A DNA stretch of 58,105 nt from Ruegeria arenilitoris (GTDB lineage: Bacteria; Pseudomonadota; Alphaproteobacteria; Rhodobacterales; Rhodobacteraceae). A program made the position numbers and the translations under genes. Positions 56,230-58,105 of the stretch are shown here, piece by piece. Where the stretch lies: contig NZ_WQCA01000019.1 of NCBI RefSeq assembly GCF_013032445.1, forward strand, positions 1 to 58,105, read 5' to 3'. A model generated the notes under the pieces. The model saw only the letters and a program-made list of their open reading frames with translations. It was not told the DNA's origin and searched no databases. Numbering within the stretch: the first letter of the stretch is position 1; each line of letters opens with the position of its first letter.

Positions 56230-56742
56230 TTTCACAGACTAAATCAAATATCTAGTTGAAAACCTCACATTCAAATGAAGGAATGTAGGTCCATGCTGCT
56301 AGTTTGTTGCCACGAATGAGGCAGCAATGAAGTGATAACAGCTCCCAGAAAAGCAACCACCCAGCCAGCAATTATCTGTTATCGATAGACTTCAAGGCGG
56401 ACCAAAACGGTAGATCAATTGAACGTAGACTACCCCTAAGCTTATTTTACAGCACCTTTCGCGAACGTCCGAAATCGAGATAAAGTGGTCGTTTACTGCC
56501 GCCCGACCGAGGGGCTGCTATGCGGGACAAAGCCGACCATGCTTACCAAAACCTCCTGCATAAAATGGCAAACTCTGGGACTAGTTTGGGAGTGGCCCGA
56601 GGCCGCTTAACTTGACGATCTCCGGCGGCAATCTGGGTCGCCGCCTTCACAACATCAGATTATCAACGAGCAATGATCCTAGCTATGATTGCAGCTGAGA
56701 CAGTTAGCGTCACAATTGGAAAGTTGGATTCCTTGAGAGTTA
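56228..56742. other. AT-richer non-coding stretch after the first tRNA-Asn
   Basis: This 515-bp region has visibly lower GC than the rest of the window and no open frame of useful length. Short in-frame pieces on the minus strand near 56580-56640 look like decayed coding sequence, but no family could be recognised. It ends at the 3' side of the Hint-domain gene. Confidence 0.5.
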
Positions 56743-57678
56743 CTACTCTAGATTTCTCACAGCTTGTAATAGCGTGCACTCAAATCGCTTGAGCGATGGC
56801 CGCGCTGTCGGACCGTAATCTCCAACTTTGTTTCGCAACTCCGGAAAAATCTCTAAAATCTCGCCCCGTGTGTCCTTTTCCAGCCTATTGATCACGTAGT
56901 GCCCAGGGTGGAAACTCTCCGAAAGTGCATCTTCGGCTAAGATGATCTCGTGTTCTTCAAACAATATGTGAAAATATTCTACTTCGGTCGCGGGGTACTG
57001 ATAGATCGTATCGCAATTCACAAGGTGCTTTGCTGCTGCAAGAACACATTGCTGACCGAAAAAGAGTTCTGCCCGCCATCCACAAATTAACATGCGATGC
57101 TGTGGGGACACCACCAGATCTCTTGACGGTTCGTTCTTGCCCAATGCGCCCGCTCGAATGCAAATCGGCCGTAGTTTTGGATTCAACCTCAGATCAACGG
57201 CAGTGAGTTTTCGCGAACCGATCCATCGAATTGGTTGAAAACCGTGATCCATTGTTTGGACCAAATCACCTGCTTGTAGAACCTCAATTGGCCGTTTTTT
57301 TGTGTCGGTTTGAATAAGCGTTCCCGATACAAAGCACGGTATGATGTAATCGCCCCGGTCAAGGTCACCTTCCTTGATTGTATCCGGCGGAACGTCCACT
57401 ACTCCTTCAGGAGTGAAAACCTTCCATTGACCTGTACTGGGCCCAGTACTTGGAATGGTCTCTACCACTATCCAAGTGCTAGTGCCGTTTGTGTATGTGC
57501 CATTGAAAGCGCCAATAGTAACTCCGTTTTCAAGGATTGGCTCCCCGAACTCGAAGACATCGTTTGCGTTGCTATCGGTGAGAACTCCGTCTGTTGAGTC
57601 AAAAGAACCCTGCTTGTAGTTCGAGCTGTTTCCGGCCTCGTCGTAAATAAATGAAGATGTGAAGTCTAAGGACGCCAA
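56743..57678 (-). CDS. Hint-domain protein
   Basis: The 311-residue protein has an N-terminal Thr/Ser/Gly/Asn-rich region (1-110) and a Hint_2 domain starting at C115 (PCFVSGTLIQT). GDLVQTMDHGFQPIRWIGSR, LVVSPQHRMLICG and CVLAAAKHLVN are the Hint blocks; the block-B His sits in SPQHR. Hint_2 proteins are abundant in Rhodobacterales, often secreted, and may self-process at the Cys. There is no ATG in the N-terminal half: an in-frame stop lies just before TTG 57678, so TTG, with GGTGAGAG upstream, is the likely start. The gene is AT-richer than its neighbours and lies between two tRNA-Asn copies, which suggests horizontal gain. Confidence 0.85.
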   Translation of the reverse strand: MASLDFTSSFIYDEAGNSSNYKQGSFDSTDGVLTDSNANDVFEFGEPILENGVTIGAFNGTYTNGTSTWIVVETIPSTGPSTGQWKVFTPEGVVDVPPDTIKEGDLDRGDYIIPCFVSGTLIQTDTKKRPIEVLQAGDLVQTMDHGFQPIRWIGSRKLTAVDLRLNPKLRPICIRAGALGKNEPSRDLVVSPQHRMLICGWRAELFFGQQCVLAAAKHLVNCDTIYQYPATEVEYFHILFEEHEIILAEDALSESFHPGHYVINRLEKDTRGEILEIFPELRNKVGDYGPTARPSLKRFECTLLQAVRNLE

Positions 57679-58028
57679 TTAAACGCTCTCACCAAGCAGG
57701 ATATATTGATGTTTGAATGATATATCTTTTAGCTCTCATATCAAGTTTCCGAAGGCCAGCGACACTTCTGCTCGGTGAATTGTTTTGTGCCCAACCGCTG
57801 CTCATATTTCTTTGGGAAGCTCGCGGATCAAACCGGAAGCATACTGCGGCACCAGATCTTCAGTCTCGCACCGACCGCTTTGGGCTCAAAGAAGCCGTTG
57901 GCTGTGCTGTATAGGAAGGTCCGCTTTGAGGCGCTGCTGAATCAGATGTGAGGCCGTGAACTTTACCCACCAAAAAAGCTTTTTGCATCTAGACCTCCAC
58001 TTTGACTGTTGATACACGCTCCCTCAGT
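57679..58028. other. Non-coding stretch between Hint gene and second tRNA-Asn
   Basis: This 350-bp AT-richer region holds the promoter of the Hint-domain gene and a short 65-codon frame at 57717-57914 with no recognised similarity. No integrase, transposase or inverted terminal repeat was recognised. Confidence 0.5.
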
Positions 58029-58105
58029 TCCGGCGTAGCTCAGCGGTAGAGCAGTTGACTGTTAATCAATTGGTCGTAGGTTCGATCCCTACCGCCGGAG
58101 CCAAA
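58021..58105 (+). repeat. 85-bp direct repeat, right copy (covers tRNA-Asn)
   Basis: Identical to 56145-56229. The repeat runs to the last base of the window, so its true right end is not visible. Confidence 0.95.
58029..58103 (+). tRNA. tRNA-Asn (anticodon GTT), copy 2
   Basis: Same sequence as copy 1, with intact acceptor stem, anticodon GTT and encoded CCA. Both copies look functional. Confidence 0.96.

Noticed and set aside
57717..57914. 65-codon plus-strand frame next to the second tRNA-Asn
   Set aside because: No family, no clear ribosome-binding site, and it lies in degenerate-looking AT-rich DNA.

Overview
The window reads as chromosomal DNA of an alphaproteobacterium of the order Rhodobacterales, most like the marine Roseobacter group (Ruegeria/Silicibacter-like). 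The support is high GC coding sequence, a single-chain B12-dependent ribonucleotide reductase of alphaproteobacterial type, the ppiD-trpE-(antisense yibQ-like gene)-trpGDC-moaC-moeA-lexA order typical of Rhodobacterales, alphaproteobacterial LexA boxes (GAAC-N7-GAAC), choline-O-sulfate and betaine genes, a non-pyrrolysine MttB-family methyltransferase with a separate corrinoid protein, and a Hint-domain protein. No phage, CRISPR array or intact insertion sequence was recognised.

Layout. Positions 1-11.5 kb: tRNA-Leu, a DedA/YqaA membrane protein with dsbB, an HNH nuclease, a RluE-like pseudouridine synthase, a VOC protein, then a minus-strand acetyltransferase/esterase/AlkA group, an MFS transporter, and a tightly overlapping minus-strand set cysS-cimA-(phytoene/squalene synthase-like). 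An aminotransferase and an outer-membrane beta-barrel protein follow. Positions 12-14.3 kb: an MttB-family methyltransferase behind a long structured leader that resembles part of a glycine riboswitch, then an EF-hand protein. Positions 14.9-18.5 kb: nrdJ. Positions 19-24 kb: tRNA-Pro, a DUF192 protein, a double cold-shock-domain protein, pdxH, fabI, gpt and a second aminotransferase. Positions 24-34 kb: ppiD, the tryptophan genes, molybdenum cofactor genes and lexA. Positions 34-46 kb: comEC, gltX, gltA, a radical SAM protein with a LexA-type box, a corrinoid protein and its DUF1638 partner, sufE, a lipoprotein, rnd, purN-purM and a CAT-anticodon tRNA.

Positions 46-53.8 kb hold the main accessory block. 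A GlxA/AraC-type regulator is followed by six tightly packed same-strand genes: a CntA/GbcA-type Rieske oxygenase, choline-sulfatase BetC, an SDR, a betaine-aldehyde-type dehydrogenase, a second SDR and an L-carnitine dehydrogenase-like enzyme. Together they look like a quaternary-ammonium (choline sulfate, betaine or carnitine-like) catabolic operon. The Rieske reductase partner is not in the window. After an EnvZ-like kinase and a metallo-beta-lactamase-fold hydrolase, the window ends with two identical tRNA-Asn genes. They flank about 1.8 kb of visibly AT-richer DNA that carries a Hint-domain gene.

Points most worth following up: the leader of the MttB-family gene; the quaternary-amine operon with its orphan oxygenase; the exact LexA-type box at the radical SAM gene; and the AT-rich segment between the duplicated tRNA-Asn genes. 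Coordinates and motifs were read by eye. No homology search or RNA folding was run, so family names rest on recognised motifs and remembered family features.
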